Shown piece after piece: positions 1 through 9,101 of a stretch of DNA of 64,000 bases; the first letter of the stretch is position 1, and every line of letters starts with the position of its first letter. The position numbers were made by a program, and so were the translations under genes. A model generated the notes under the pieces. The model did no database searches. It worked only from the letters and a program-made list of their open reading frames with translations, and was not told the origin of the DNA. This stretch comes from Castellaniella sp034674885. Its GTDB lineage: Bacteria > Pseudomonadota > Gammaproteobacteria > Burkholderiales > Burkholderiaceae_B. Location: assembly GCF_034674885.1 (NCBI RefSeq), contig NZ_JAUCDS010000008.1, positions 52,607 to 116,606 of the forward strand. The letters are read 5' to 3'.

Positions 1-1
1 G

Positions 2-415
2 ACGCACAACCGGGCGCTGACGCTGTTCGCCACCCACTATTTCGAGATCACCCGGCTGCCGGAAAAGACCCACGGTGTCAGCAATGTGCACCTGGCCGCA
101 GCCGACGCCCCCGACGGCGTGGTGTTCCTGCATGAGGTGCGCCCCGGCCCCGCCAGCCAGAGCTACGGCCTGCACGTGGCGCAGCGCGCGGGGATACCGC
201 CCGTGGTGATCCGCCACGCCCGCAAGGAACTGGCTGAACTCGAGGCCCGCAACCGCGCTGAATCACAGATGTCATTGTTCATCCAGCAGACCGAGGCGGA
301 AGACCGCGATCCGGACGCCCCGCTGAAAACGGCCTTGCAGGCCCTGGATCCGGACACGCTCAGCCCGCGCGAGGCACTGCAGCTGCTCTACCAATTGCGC
401 CGCGATTTTCTTTGA
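2..415 (+). CDS. mutS: DNA mismatch repair protein MutS, C-terminal part (truncated by window edge)
   Basis: MutS recognises base mismatches and, through its ABC-type ATPase, recruits MutL. Only the last 137 residues are present; the frame is open from base 2. It opens with RALTLFATHYFE and NVHLAA, the conserved end of the ATPase core, and continues with the helix-turn-helix dimerisation segment (IPPVVIRHARKELAELE) and a tail ending LRRDFL. The stop is at 413-415. Nothing looks broken; the missing 5' part is simply outside the window. The next gene starts 90 bases downstream in the same direction, with no clear terminator between them. The family call is firm because the His-loop region is very characteristic. 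Confidence 0.95.
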   Translation, partial: THNRALTLFATHYFEITRLPEKTHGVSNVHLAAADAPDGVVFLHEVRPGPASQSYGLHVAQRAGIPPVVIRHARKELAELEARNRAESQMSLFIQQTEAEDRDPDAPLKTALQALDPDTLSPREALQLLYQLRRDFL

Positions 416-505
416 TTTTCAGCGGCGACCCCCTACACTGATTCCACCCGATCACCCCGTGGCGGCGTCCCGACGTCACCACGGGTCCTGCCAGGACACA
501 CCGCC

Positions 506-1711
506 ATGTCTCGCGCCTACACCACCCCCGACATCGACCAGCCCACCTCTTTGCTGGGCGGCCTGACGCCACGCGAATTCATGCGCGACTACTGGCAGAA
601 GAAACCGTTGCTGATCCGCCAGGCGATTCCCGGTTTCCAGCCGCCCGTGACCATCCGCGACGTGCAGACCCTGGCCCGCCGGGAAGAAGTCGAATCCCGC
701 CTGATCACGCAGGGCGACAAGGGCTGGTCCCTGAAACATGGCCCGTTTCGCGGGTTTCCGCCGAAATCCCAGCCCAACTGGACGCTGCTGGTGCAAAGCG
801 TGGATCTGCACGACGACGAATCCGCAGCGCTGCTGCGGCAATTTCGCTTTATTTCCGATGCCCGCCTGGACGATCTGATGATCAGCATCGCCACCGACGG
901 CGGTGGCGTGGGGCCGCATTTCGACAGCTACGACGTCTTTTTGCTGCAAGGCCAGGGCCGGCGCCGCTGGCGCACCAGCAGCCAGCCCGATCGCGGCCTG
1001 GTCCCAGGCCTGCCGCTGAAGATCCTGGCTGATTTCCGGCCGGATGCCGACGACATCCTGGAACCCGGCGACATGCTGTACCTGCCGCCGCACGTCTGCC
1101 ACGACGGGGTGGCGATCGGCAACGACTGCATGACGCTGTCCATCGGCTTTCGCGTGCCCAGCCAGGCGACCCTGGCGCGCGGCCTGCTGGAATCGGCTGC
1201 CGACCAGCTGTCGGCGCAGCACCTGGGCGATCCAGGCCTGTACGGGCACCCTTGCCTGCCGGGTCCGGATCTGTCCACCCTGTACACCGACGCGGACATC
1301 CCCGCCACGCAACATCCGGCCGCCCTGCCCGATCAGCTGGTGCGATCGACCCTGGACACGCTGCAAAGCATCCGCCTGGACGAAGCCGTGGCCGCCCGGT
1401 TCCTGGGTCAATGGCTGACGAACCTGCCCGACAATGCGCTGTTCGATCCCCCGGACGAGCCGGCGTCCCTGTCGGCGGGGGTTCCGGCACAAGGCCGGAT
1501 CGTGCTGGATCGCTGTACTCGCCTGATGTACAGCGGTGCGCAGGTCTTCATCAACGGCGAAGTCGCCGATCTGGCCGCATCGCCGGCCCTGGAAGCCCTG
1601 GCAGACCACCGCAGCCTGCCGGCGGACAGTCTCAGGGGGCTGGCCCCCGACGTCCTGGCCATGCTGGACGAATGGCTGCAGGAAGGCTGGGCGCACTGGG
1701 ATCAGGCGTAG
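506..1711 (+). CDS. roxA: JmjC/cupin ribosomal oxygenase, RoxA (YcfD)-like 50S L16 arginine hydroxylase
   Basis: A 401-residue Fe(II)/2-oxoglutarate oxygenase of the RoxA/YcfD family, which in E. coli hydroxylates an arginine of ribosomal protein L16. The N-terminus has the family motif YWQKKPLLIRQA (residues 29-40). The metal triad is visible as H138-F-D140 in GPHFDSYDVFLLQ and H199 in LYLPPHVCHDG, the same layout as YcfD (His-X-Asp ... His). The C-terminal third is the winged-helix-like dimer region typical of this family, and the length agrees. It follows mutS and converges with the minus-strand regulator, overlapping its last 10 bases. Substrate is inferred from the family and was not tested; a different ribosomal target is possible. 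Confidence 0.85.
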   Translation: MSRAYTTPDIDQPTSLLGGLTPREFMRDYWQKKPLLIRQAIPGFQPPVTIRDVQTLARREEVESRLITQGDKGWSLKHGPFRGFPPKSQPNWTLLVQSVDLHDDESAALLRQFRFISDARLDDLMISIATDGGGVGPHFDSYDVFLLQGQGRRRWRTSSQPDRGLVPGLPLKILADFRPDADDILEPGDMLYLPPHVCHDGVAIGNDCMTLSIGFRVPSQATLARGLLESAADQLSAQHLGDPGLYGHPCLPGPDLSTLYTDADIPATQHPAALPDQLVRSTLDTLQSIRLDEAVAARFLGQWLTNLPDNALFDPPDEPASLSAGVPAQGRIVLDRCTRLMYSGAQVFINGEVADLAASPALEALADHRSLPADSLRGLAPDVLAMLDEWLQEGWAHWDQA

Positions 1712-2796
1712 CCGGCGCCAAAGGCCTGTTCCAGCGTCTGCACCTGCCCCAGCAGGCTGCAGTCGTAGCCGACCAGGTCACGGACGTAGGCCTGGTAGGC
1801 CTCGCCGTTCATCAGATCCAGCAGGCGCTGTAGGGACTGCGTGCCCACCAGGTCCTTGTTGATGCCGAAGAAATACCGTTCCTTGGCCAGCGGAATGAAA
1901 TCCAGCCCGCAGCGCCAGGCGGCGGTCTCGACCCCGATGCCCACGTCCGCCATGCCGCTGGCGATGTGCGCGGCGATCGCCAGGTGGGTGAATTCGCCGC
2001 TGTCGAAACCCGTGACCTGGCTGGGATCGATGCCATGGCGTTCCAGCAGCAGGTGCACCAGGAAGCGCGTGCTGGACCCCATCTGCCGATTCACGAAGCG
2101 CACATCGGGGCGCACGAAATCCTGGACAGACAGGATGTTTTTCGGATTGCCGGGCTGCACGAACAGGCCGGTGTTGCGCTCGGCCAGATGCAGCAGCAGC
2201 ATGCGGTCCGGATTCAGCCAATGGCCGTAGCGCTTCAGGATGGGCTGTTCGTATTCATCGACCGGCACCTGGAACCCCGCCAGGTCGCATTCCCCCCGGT
2301 CCAGCGATGACAGGGCCTCGATCCCGGTGCGGTAGCGCAGTTCCAGCGGCAGCATGTCCTGGCCATTGGCCAGGCGCATCAGGCCTTCGACCGCAAAGCC
2401 GTGGCTGGCGTGCAGGCGCAGCACCGACATTTCTTCCGAATACAGGCGCTGCAGTTCTTCCTGCAGTTCGGATGCGATGCTTTCGAAGGTAGGCGCCAGG
2501 CGGGCGTCGATGCGGCGATTGGCCCATAGCAGATGCTGGGCAAAACTGGTCAGCCGCGATCCGCGCCGGCGAGAGGTTTCGATCAGCGGCGCCTGGAAGT
2601 CGGCCTCGGCCTTGCGCAGGATACCCCAGGCATGCCGGTACGACAGGCCGCGCGCCTGACAGGCGCCGGCGATGTGGCCGTATTCATCCACCGCCGCCAG
2701 CAGCCGCATGACCTCGCCCATGGGCAGTATTTCCCCGGATTGCTTTTCCAGAACCCATTCCGAATCCAGTCTGGGTTTGAAGCGATAAACCGCCAT
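1702..2796 (-). CDS. ModE-type HTH regulator fused to a periplasmic-binding-like domain (candidate regulator of the formate dehydrogenase operon)
   Basis: A 364-residue one-component regulator. Residues about 20-95 form a ModE/LysR-type winged helix (GEVMRLLAAVDEYGHIAGAC, then SYRHAWGILRKAE, then SRRRGSRLTSFAQ). The remaining 260 residues resemble the PBP-like domain found in molybdate- or small-anion-sensing proteins (LELRYRTGIEALSSLDRGEC, GFDSGEFTHLAIAAHIASG). I chose the ATG at 2796 because AGGAGGAG sits five bases upstream; an in-frame ATG at 2826 lacks this. It is divergent from fdsG across a 195-base AT-rich region, so control of the molybdenum-dependent formate dehydrogenase, and a ligand such as formate or molybdate, is the natural inference. 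It may correspond to FdsR of Cupriavidus, which I could not verify. Confidence 0.8.
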   Translation of the reverse strand: MAVYRFKPRLDSEWVLEKQSGEILPMGEVMRLLAAVDEYGHIAGACQARGLSYRHAWGILRKAEADFQAPLIETSRRRGSRLTSFAQHLLWANRRIDARLAPTFESIASELQEELQRLYSEEMSVLRLHASHGFAVEGLMRLANGQDMLPLELRYRTGIEALSSLDRGECDLAGFQVPVDEYEQPILKRYGHWLNPDRMLLLHLAERNTGLFVQPGNPKNILSVQDFVRPDVRFVNRQMGSSTRFLVHLLLERHGIDPSQVTGFDSGEFTHLAIAAHIASGMADVGIGVETAAWRCGLDFIPLAKERYFFGINKDLVGTQSLQRLLDLMNGEAYQAYVRDLVGYDCSLLGQVQTLEQAFGAGYA

Positions 2797-2991
2797 GTCT
2801 CCTCCTGATTTTTTAATATTATGCAATCAATTGCATATAAATGGAGTACCCATCTTTTTAATATGCTCTTTATATCTTATTGAAATCAATTCATTTTCGA
2901 TAGTAGAGTAAATCAACGGCAATCAATATATATGCATACAAAAACATATTAAAGCGCGTGGCCTGCCGCCCATGCGCCTGGAGACATCCGC
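2797..2991. promoter_or_regulatory. AT-rich divergent promoter region between the regulator and fdsG
   Basis: This 195-base stretch is far richer in A/T than the flanking genes and holds no gene. It contains an inverted repeat with 8-base arms at 2820-2837 (TATGCAAT-ca-ATTGCATA) just upstream of the regulator start, several TATAT/TTAAT tracts usable as -10 elements in both directions, and ATATGCATACAAAAACATAT at 2930-2949, which resembles the element repeated around cysJIG. The position between a regulator and the operon it probably controls makes it the likely operator region. Exact promoters cannot be assigned by eye. Confidence 0.6.
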
Positions 2992-3456
2992 ATGGACAGC
3001 GTTCGCACCGATCCGGCCCCCCAGGACCACAGCCCCCTGATTCAGGACATCCTGACGCGGCACGCCGGCCAGCCCGGGTCGCTGTTGCCCATCCTGCATG
3101 CCGTGCAGGACACCCTGGGCCATATCCCCGAAGACGCGGTCGGCATGATCGCCGCCGGCATCCAGCGGTCGCGCGCGGAAGTCCACGGAGTCATCCATTT
3201 CTACACGCACTTTCGCACCACGCCACCGGCGCGCACGCAGGTGGAAGTCTGCCGCGCCGAATCCTGTCAGGCCTGCGGCAGCGAGGCCCTGTACCGCCAC
3301 GCCGAACAGCGCGCAGCCGGCCAGCCCGCCGGCCAGATGTCACTGGCGCCGGTGTACTGCCTGGGGCTGTGCGCCCAGTCCCCGGCAGTGATGATCAACG
3401 GCCAGCCGCACGCCCGGGTCACGCCGGAAAAACTCGACGCCCTGCTGGAGTCCTGA
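2992..3456 (+). CDS. fdsG: NAD-dependent formate dehydrogenase gamma subunit (NuoE-like [2Fe-2S] protein)
   Basis: A 154-residue subunit homologous to NuoE, carrying a thioredoxin-like [2Fe-2S] cluster that relays electrons within the soluble FdsABG diaphorase. The four ligands are C87, C92, C123 and C127 (VCRAESC and YCLGLC). The N-terminal helical bundle (LLPILHAVQDTLGHIP, VHGVIHFYTHF) is also typical. The ATG at 2992 is preceded by GGAG in ctggagacatccgc. It is the first gene of the operon; fdsB starts one base after its stop, so translation is probably coupled. Short N-terminal regions are common in these single-operon versions compared with NuoE. Confidence 0.94.
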   Translation: MDSVRTDPAPQDHSPLIQDILTRHAGQPGSLLPILHAVQDTLGHIPEDAVGMIAAGIQRSRAEVHGVIHFYTHFRTTPPARTQVEVCRAESCQACGSEALYRHAEQRAAGQPAGQMSLAPVYCLGLCAQSPAVMINGQPHARVTPEKLDALLES

Positions 3457-3457
3457 C

Positions 3458-5017
3458 ATGGAACGCACCCTGTACATTCCCCTGGATTCCTCGGCGCTGG
3501 CCATGGGCGCGGACGCCCTGGCCGACGCCTTCCTGGCCGAAGCCGCGCAACGCGGCATTGCCCTGACCATCGTGCGCAACGGCTCGCGCGGCATGCTGTG
3601 GCTGGAACCCCTGGTCGAGGCCCAGACCCCGGCCGGGCGCATCGCCTACGGGCCGGTCACGGTACAGGACGTGCCGTCCATCCTGGATGCCGCCTGGGCC
3701 GACGGCGCCTCGCACCCCCTGTGCCACGGCCCCACCGACGCCATGCCCTTCCTGCAGAAACAGGAACGCCTGACCTTCGCCCGCGTGGGCATCACCGACC
3801 CGGTCAGCGTCACGGACTACCAGGCCCATGGCGGCTACGCCGGGCTGCGCCAGGCGCTGGACATGCCCCCTGCCGACATCGTGTCCTGTATCACCGAATC
3901 CGGCCTGCGCGGCCGGGGCGGCGCGGCCTTTCCCACCGGCATCAAATGGCGCACGGTCCTGCAGACCGAGGCCGCCCAGAAATATATCGTCTGCAATGCC
4001 GACGAGGGCGATTCCGGCACCTTTTCCGACCGCATGCTGATGGAAGGCGACCCGCTTTCCCTGATCGAGGGCATGACGATCGCCGGCGTGGCCGTGGGCG
4101 CCACCCGGGGCTACATCTACCTGCGATCCGAATACCCGCAGGCCGAACGCGTGCTGGCCCAGGCCCTGCTGGCTGCGCGCGCAGCCGGCTGGCTGGGCGA
4201 CGACATCCAGGGTTCCGGCCACGCCTTCGACATCGAACTGCGGCGCGGGGCCGGCGCCTACATCTGCGGCGAGGAAACATCCCTGCTGGAAAGCCTGGAA
4301 GGCCGGCGCGGCCTGGTACGCGCCAAACCGCCCCTGCCCGCCATCCGGGGCCTGTTCGGCTGCCCCACGGTCATCAACAACGTCATCTCCCTGGCCACGG
4401 TGCCCTTCATCCTGGACCAGGGCGCCGCCGCCTACCGCGACTACGGCATGGGCAAATCACGCGGTACCCTGCCCTTCCAGCTGGCCGGCAACATCCGCCA
4501 GGGCGGCCTGGTCGAAAAGGCCTTCGGCCTGACCCTGCGCGAACTGCTGTTCGACTACGGCGGCGGCAGCCGATCGGGCCGGCCGCTGCGGGCCGTGCAG
4601 GTGGGCGGCCCCCTGGGGGCCTACCTGCCGGAATCCCAGTGGGACACGCCGCTGGACTATGAAGCCTTCCTGCAGATCTCGGCCATGCTGGGCCACGGCG
4701 GGATCGTGGCATTCGACGACACCGTGGACATGGCCGCCATGGCGCAGTACGCCCTGGAATTCTGCGCCATCGAATCCTGCGGTAAATGCACGCCCTGCCG
4801 CATCGGCTCGGTGCGCGGCACCGAAGTCCTGCAGAAAATCCGCGACCGGCAAGACCATGAAAACCAGGCCGACCTGCTGCAGGACCTGTGCGACACCATG
4901 ATGGCCGGGTCCCTGTGCGCCCTGGGGGGCATGACGCCCTACCCGGTGCTGTCGGCCCTGCGCCATTTCCCGGAAGACTTCGGTCTGTCCGCCGAACACG
5001 TCCTGCACACCGCCTAA
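3458..5017 (+). CDS. fdsB: NAD-dependent formate dehydrogenase beta subunit (NuoF-like, FMN and NAD site)
   Basis: A 519-residue NuoF homologue that takes electrons from the iron-sulfur chain and reduces NAD+ through FMN. The FMN/NAD-binding glycine-rich segment RGRGGAAFPTGIKW lies at 151-164, followed by CNADEGDSGTF and the GAGAYICGEETSLLESLEG motif. The C-terminal [4Fe-4S] cluster has ligands C441, C444 and C447 (ESCGKCTPC) and probably C487 (SLCALGG). A domain of about 110 residues ahead of the flavin core corresponds to the extra N-terminal domain seen in FdsB and HoxF-type proteins. It is tightly packed between fdsG (one base) and fdsA (10 bases, with an aaggagcccgcc ribosome site). Confidence 0.94.
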   Translation: MERTLYIPLDSSALAMGADALADAFLAEAAQRGIALTIVRNGSRGMLWLEPLVEAQTPAGRIAYGPVTVQDVPSILDAAWADGASHPLCHGPTDAMPFLQKQERLTFARVGITDPVSVTDYQAHGGYAGLRQALDMPPADIVSCITESGLRGRGGAAFPTGIKWRTVLQTEAAQKYIVCNADEGDSGTFSDRMLMEGDPLSLIEGMTIAGVAVGATRGYIYLRSEYPQAERVLAQALLAARAAGWLGDDIQGSGHAFDIELRRGAGAYICGEETSLLESLEGRRGLVRAKPPLPAIRGLFGCPTVINNVISLATVPFILDQGAAAYRDYGMGKSRGTLPFQLAGNIRQGGLVEKAFGLTLRELLFDYGGGSRSGRPLRAVQVGGPLGAYLPESQWDTPLDYEAFLQISAMLGHGGIVAFDDTVDMAAMAQYALEFCAIESCGKCTPCRIGSVRGTEVLQKIRDRQDHENQADLLQDLCDTMMAGSLCALGGMTPYPVLSALRHFPEDFGLSAEHVLHTA

Positions 5018-5027
5018 GGAGCCCGCC

Positions 5028-7901
5028 ATGCTGGAAACCGTCCTCAAGCGTGACCGCGATCTGGGCACGCCCCCTTCCCTGGCCACCGAAACCGTCACCC
5101 TGTCCATCGACGGGCAGACCCTCACCGTGCCCGCAGGCACGTCCATCATGCGCGCCGCCGCCGAAACCGGCATCCAGATCCCGAAGCTGTGCGCCTCCGA
5201 CAACCTGGAAGCCTTCGGGTCCTGCCGGCTGTGCCTGGTGGAAATCGAGGGCCGCCGGGGGCACCCCGCATCCTGCACCACGCCCGTCGAGGACGGCATG
5301 GTGGTGCGCACGCAGACGTCGAAACTCCACGACCTGCGCCGCAATGTCATGGAACTCTACATTTCCGACCACCCGCTGGACTGCCTGACCTGTCCCGCCA
5401 ACGGCGACTGCGAACTGCAGGACATGGCCGGCGTGGTGGGCCTGCGCAATGTGCGCTACGGCTTCGACGGCGCCAATCACCTGCAGGACCCGCTGGACAC
5501 CAGCAACCCCTATTTCACCTACGACGCCTCGAAATGCATTGTCTGCAGCCGCTGCGTGCGCGCCTGCGACGACGTCCAGGGCACCTACGCCCTGACGGTC
5601 CAGGCCCGGGGCTTCGATTCGCGCATCGTCGCCGGGCAGGACGACGGTTTCCTGGACAGCGACTGCGTGTCCTGCGGCGCCTGCGTGCAGGCCTGCCCGA
5701 CCGGCTCGCTGATCGAGAACACCATCATCGAACAGGGCCAGGCCGACCACGCCGTCATCACCACCTGCGCCTATTGCGGGGTGGGCTGCGGCTTCAAGGC
5801 CGAAATGCAGGGCGAAACCGTCGTGCGCATGACCCCCTGGAAGGACGGCAAGGCCAATCGCGGGCACTCCTGCGTGAAGGGCCGCTTTGCCTGGGGCTAT
5901 GCAACCCACGCCGACCGGCTGACCAAGCCCATGATCCGGGAAAAGATCACCGATCCCTGGCGCGAGGTCTCCTGGGAAGAAGCCCTCGGCCACGCGGCGT
6001 CCGAACTGCGCCGCATCCAGTCGAAATACGGCATCGATTCCATCGGCGGCATCACGTCGTCGCGCTGCACCAACGAGGAAACCTATCTGGTCCAGAAACT
6101 GGTGCGGGCCGCCATGGGCAACAACAACGTCGACACCTGCGGCCGAGTCTGCCATTCCCCCACCGGCTACGGCCTGAAGACCACCATCGGCGAATCGGCC
6201 GGCACCCAGACCTTCGACTCGGTCATGCACGTGGACGTCGCCATCGTGCTGGGCGCCAACCCCAGCGCCGCCCACCCGGTCTTCGCCTCGCGCCTGAAAC
6301 AGCGCCTGCGCCAGGGCGCCCGCCTGATCGTGATCGACCCGCGCCGCATCGAACTGGTCGACGCCCCGCACGTCAAGGCCGACTACCACCTGCCGGTGCG
6401 CCCGGGCACCAATGTGGCGGTGCTCAACGCCCTGGCGCACGTCATCGCCACCGAAGGCCTGGCCAACCAGGATTTCATTCAGGCCCGCTGCGAGGACCTG
6501 GCCTTCGAACAGTGGCTGGAATTCATCCGCCGCCCGGAACACGCGCCCGAAGCCACCGAATCCATCACCGGCGTGCCGGCTGCCGACCTGCGCGGCGCGG
6601 CCCGCCTGTACGCCACCGGGGGCAACGCGGCCATCTACTACGGTCTGGGCGTGACCGAACACAGCCAGGGCTCCACGGCCATCATGTGCATCGCCAACCT
6701 GGCCATGCTGACCGGCAACATCGGCCGCGAAGGCGTGGGCATCAACCCGCTGCGCGGCCAGAACAACGTGCAGGGGTCCTGCGACATGGGGTCCTTCCCG
6801 CACGAATTCCCCGGCTACCGGCACGTGTCCGACGACGCGGTGCGCGGCGAATTCGAACAGGCCTGGGGCGTGCACCTGCAACCCGAACCCGGCCTGCGGC
6901 TGCCCAATATGTTCGACGCGGCCCACAGCGGATCCTTCAGGGGCCTGTACTGCCAGGGCGAAGACATCGCCCAGTCCGACCCGAACACGCAGCATGTCGT
7001 GGAAGCCCTGAAAGCCATGGAATGCGTCATCGTCCAGGACATGTTCCTGAACGAGACGGCCAAATACGCGCACATCTTCCTGCCGGGCTCGTCCTTCCTG
7101 GAAAAGGACGGCACCTTCACCAACGCCGAACGGCGCATCTCGCGCGTGCGCCAAGTGATGCGGCCCAAGGCCGGCCTGGCCGACTGGGAAGTCACCTGCG
7201 CCCTGTCCAGGGCCATGGGCTACCCCATGGATTACGCCCATCCCGGCGAGATCCTGGACGAGATCGCCCGCCTGACGCCGACCTTCGCGGGTGTGTCGTT
7301 CGGCCGCATCGCGGCGCTGGGCGGCAGCCTGCAGTGGCCCTGCAACGACAAGGCCCCGGACGGCACGCCCATCATGCACGTGGGCGAATTCGTGCGCGGC
7401 AAGGGCCGCTTCATGATCACGCAATACGTGCCGACCGAAGAACGCTCCACGCGCCGCTTCCCCCTGCTGATGACCACCGGCCGCATCCTGTCGCAGTACA
7501 ACGCGGGGGTGCAGACGCGACGCACGGCCAACAACGCCTGGCACAACGAGGACGTGCTGGAAATCCACCCGCATGACGCCGAAGACCGGGGCATCCTGGA
7601 AGGCGACCAGGTCGCGATCCAGAGCCGCGCGGGCGAAACCGTGCTGCGGGCCACCGTCACGGACCGCATCCAGCCGGGGGTGGTCTACACGACCTTTCAC
7701 TTCCCGGAATGCGGCTCCAACGTCCTGACGACCGACAACACCGACTGGGCGACGGACTGCCCCGAATACAAGGTCACGGCCGTCCAGGTCAGCAAGGTCA
7801 CACAGCCGTCGACCTGGCAGCAGGACTGGACAGCCTTCGGGCAGGAACAGGGCCGGTTGCTGCAGGACCGGGAAACGCTGGCCAACGCCGCCGGATCCTG
7901 A
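5028..7901 (+). CDS. fdsA: Formate dehydrogenase catalytic alpha subunit (bis-MGD molybdenum, multiple Fe-S clusters)
   Basis: The 957-residue catalytic subunit oxidises formate to CO2 at a bis-molybdopterin guanine dinucleotide centre. Visible cofactor ligands: [2Fe-2S] C55, C66, C69, C83; a His-ligated [4Fe-4S] at H115, C119, C122, C128; two ferredoxin-type clusters in CIVCSRCVRAC and CVSCGACVQAC (170-223); the proximal [4Fe-4S] at C247, C250, C254, C282. The molybdenum ligand is C375 followed by H376 in GRVCHSPTG, so this is a cysteine and not a selenocysteine enzyme (codon tgc). The C-terminal MopB domain runs to the end. Length matches FdsA of Cupriavidus and the Rhodobacter enzyme. It ends 10 bases before fdhD. 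Confidence 0.96.
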   Translation: MLETVLKRDRDLGTPPSLATETVTLSIDGQTLTVPAGTSIMRAAAETGIQIPKLCASDNLEAFGSCRLCLVEIEGRRGHPASCTTPVEDGMVVRTQTSKLHDLRRNVMELYISDHPLDCLTCPANGDCELQDMAGVVGLRNVRYGFDGANHLQDPLDTSNPYFTYDASKCIVCSRCVRACDDVQGTYALTVQARGFDSRIVAGQDDGFLDSDCVSCGACVQACPTGSLIENTIIEQGQADHAVITTCAYCGVGCGFKAEMQGETVVRMTPWKDGKANRGHSCVKGRFAWGYATHADRLTKPMIREKITDPWREVSWEEALGHAASELRRIQSKYGIDSIGGITSSRCTNEETYLVQKLVRAAMGNNNVDTCGRVCHSPTGYGLKTTIGESAGTQTFDSVMHVDVAIVLGANPSAAHPVFASRLKQRLRQGARLIVIDPRRIELVDAPHVKADYHLPVRPGTNVAVLNALAHVIATEGLANQDFIQARCEDLAFEQWLEFIRRPEHAPEATESITGVPAADLRGAARLYATGGNAAIYYGLGVTEHSQGSTAIMCIANLAMLTGNIGREGVGINPLRGQNNVQGSCDMGSFPHEFPGYRHVSDDAVRGEFEQAWGVHLQPEPGLRLPNMFDAAHSGSFRGLYCQGEDIAQSDPNTQHVVEALKAMECVIVQDMFLNETAKYAHIFLPGSSFLEKDGTFTNAERRISRVRQVMRPKAGLADWEVTCALSRAMGYPMDYAHPGEILDEIARLTPTFAGVSFGRIAALGGSLQWPCNDKAPDGTPIMHVGEFVRGKGRFMITQYVPTEERSTRRFPLLMTTGRILSQYNAGVQTRRTANNAWHNEDVLEIHPHDAEDRGILEGDQVAIQSRAGETVLRATVTDRIQPGVVYTTFHFPECGSNVLTTDNTDWATDCPEYKVTAVQVSKVTQPSTWQQDWTAFGQEQGRLLQDRETLANAAGS

Positions 7902-7911
7902 GGACCCCGCC

Positions 7912-8766
7912 ATGCATCCCGCCGACTTCAATCCCATGCCTACCCAGCCCGGCAGCGACGACGCCCACCAACTGGGCGCCATCGTCCGCATCCACGGCCC
8001 GCAGGCCGTCGCAGCCCAGGACGCCATCGCCTGCGAACAGGCCGTGGCCCTGGAATACAACGGCATCGCGCATGCCACGCTGCTGGCCTCTCCCCTGCAC
8101 ATCCGGGAACTGGCCCTGGGTTTTTCCTTCACCGAAGGCATCATCCGCAGCGCCGCCGACGTGCTGGACCTGGACATCGAAACCACGCCGCTGGGCCTGA
8201 TCGCCCGCGTGACCATCCTGGGCAGCCGCCTGCATGCGCTGAAGCAGCGCCGACGCCACCTGGCCGGCATCACCGGCTGCGGCCTGTGCGGGGTCGAAGG
8301 CCTGGCCCAGGTGCCACGCGACTTGCCCCCCCTGCCCACGCCGGCACGCCCCTGGCGACAGGCTGCCGTGGAACGGGCGCTGGGGCAATTGCGCCGGGGC
8401 CAGCCGCTGCACAACCTGACCGGCGCCACGCACGCGGCCGCCTGGGCTGACGCCGACGGCACGCTGGCCTGGATCTTCGAGGACGTCGGGCGCCACAACG
8501 CCCTGGACAAGCTCATCGGCCATCTGCTGCTGCAGCCCGTGGACCGCAGACAGGGTTTCGTGGTGGTGTCCAGCCGGGCCAGCTTCGAGATGGTGCAAAA
8601 GGCGCATGCCGCCGGCATCGGCGCACTGATCGCAGTGTCGGCGCCCACATCCCTGGCCGTGCAGCTGGCGCAGGCCGCCCCCATGATGCTGGCCGGCTTC
8701 GCCCGGGATGGTCGATTCACCTTGTACAGCCATCCCGATTACCTGGAACAGGAGAGCCAACCGTGA
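7912..8766 (+). CDS. fdhD: FdhD/FdsC sulfurtransferase needed for formate dehydrogenase activity
   Basis: A 284-residue FdhD-family protein, called FdsC in fds operons. It binds the bis-MGD cofactor and passes sulfur to it before insertion into the catalytic subunit. The catalytic CxxC loop is C123/C126 in ITGCGLCGVEG. Other family blocks are SPLHIRELALGFSFTEG, EDVGRHNALDKLIGHLL and VVSSRASFEMVQKAHAAG. It sits directly after fdsA and its stop overlaps the GTG start of fdsD, so it is made together with the enzyme it matures. The ATG at 7912 follows tgaggaccccgcc; a second in-frame ATG lies nine codons later and cannot be excluded. Confidence 0.94.
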   Translation: MHPADFNPMPTQPGSDDAHQLGAIVRIHGPQAVAAQDAIACEQAVALEYNGIAHATLLASPLHIRELALGFSFTEGIIRSAADVLDLDIETTPLGLIARVTILGSRLHALKQRRRHLAGITGCGLCGVEGLAQVPRDLPPLPTPARPWRQAAVERALGQLRRGQPLHNLTGATHAAAWADADGTLAWIFEDVGRHNALDKLIGHLLLQPVDRRQGFVVVSSRASFEMVQKAHAAGIGALIAVSAPTSLAVQLAQAAPMMLAGFARDGRFTLYSHPDYLEQESQP

Positions 8767-9026
8767 CCAATATCGAACATCTGATCCGACTGGCCAACCG
8801 CATCGGCTATTTCTTCGAGGCAATGCCGGACCGTTCCGCCAGCATCGACAGCATCGCCGACCACATCCGGCGCTTCTGGGAACCCCGCATGCGCGCAGCG
8901 CTGCTGGACTACCTGCACGCCCACCCCGACGGGCAATGGGGCGATACCGCCCTGACGCCCATCTGCCTGGAAGCCATCCAGCGTCATCGCGACCGGCTGA
9001 CGCCGGCGCGGCCCGCAACAGCCTGA
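8763..9026 (+). CDS. fdsD: Formate dehydrogenase delta subunit
   Basis: An 87-residue protein matching the small FdsD family, a partner thought to help assembly or stability of the soluble formate dehydrogenase. Typical features are the N-terminal IEHLIRLANRIGYFFEAMP and the central IADHIRRFWEPRMRAALLDYL. The start codon is GTG, which overlaps the fdhD stop (GTGA), a sign of translational coupling. No cofactor motif is visible. It closes the core operon; the transporter gene begins 75 bases later with its own strong ribosome site. Confidence 0.9.
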   Translation: MTNIEHLIRLANRIGYFFEAMPDRSASIDSIADHIRRFWEPRMRAALLDYLHAHPDGQWGDTALTPICLEAIQRHRDRLTPARPATA

Positions 9027-9101
9027 CCTTTCTTCACGGATTTTCCGACCTCAACCGCAACACCAACCACAGACCGGGCATACGACCCAGGAGGAGACAG
9101 C

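Noticed and set aside
5028..7901. Possible selenocysteine in the formate dehydrogenase active site
   Set aside because: The catalytic codon is tgc (cysteine) and the frame has no internal TGA.
4407..8720. A 1437-codon open frame on the minus strand across fdsB, fdsA and fdhD
   Set aside because: It is antisense to three genes with intact cofactor motifs; the translation is low-complexity Gly/His/Val-rich, as expected from high-GC shadow frames.
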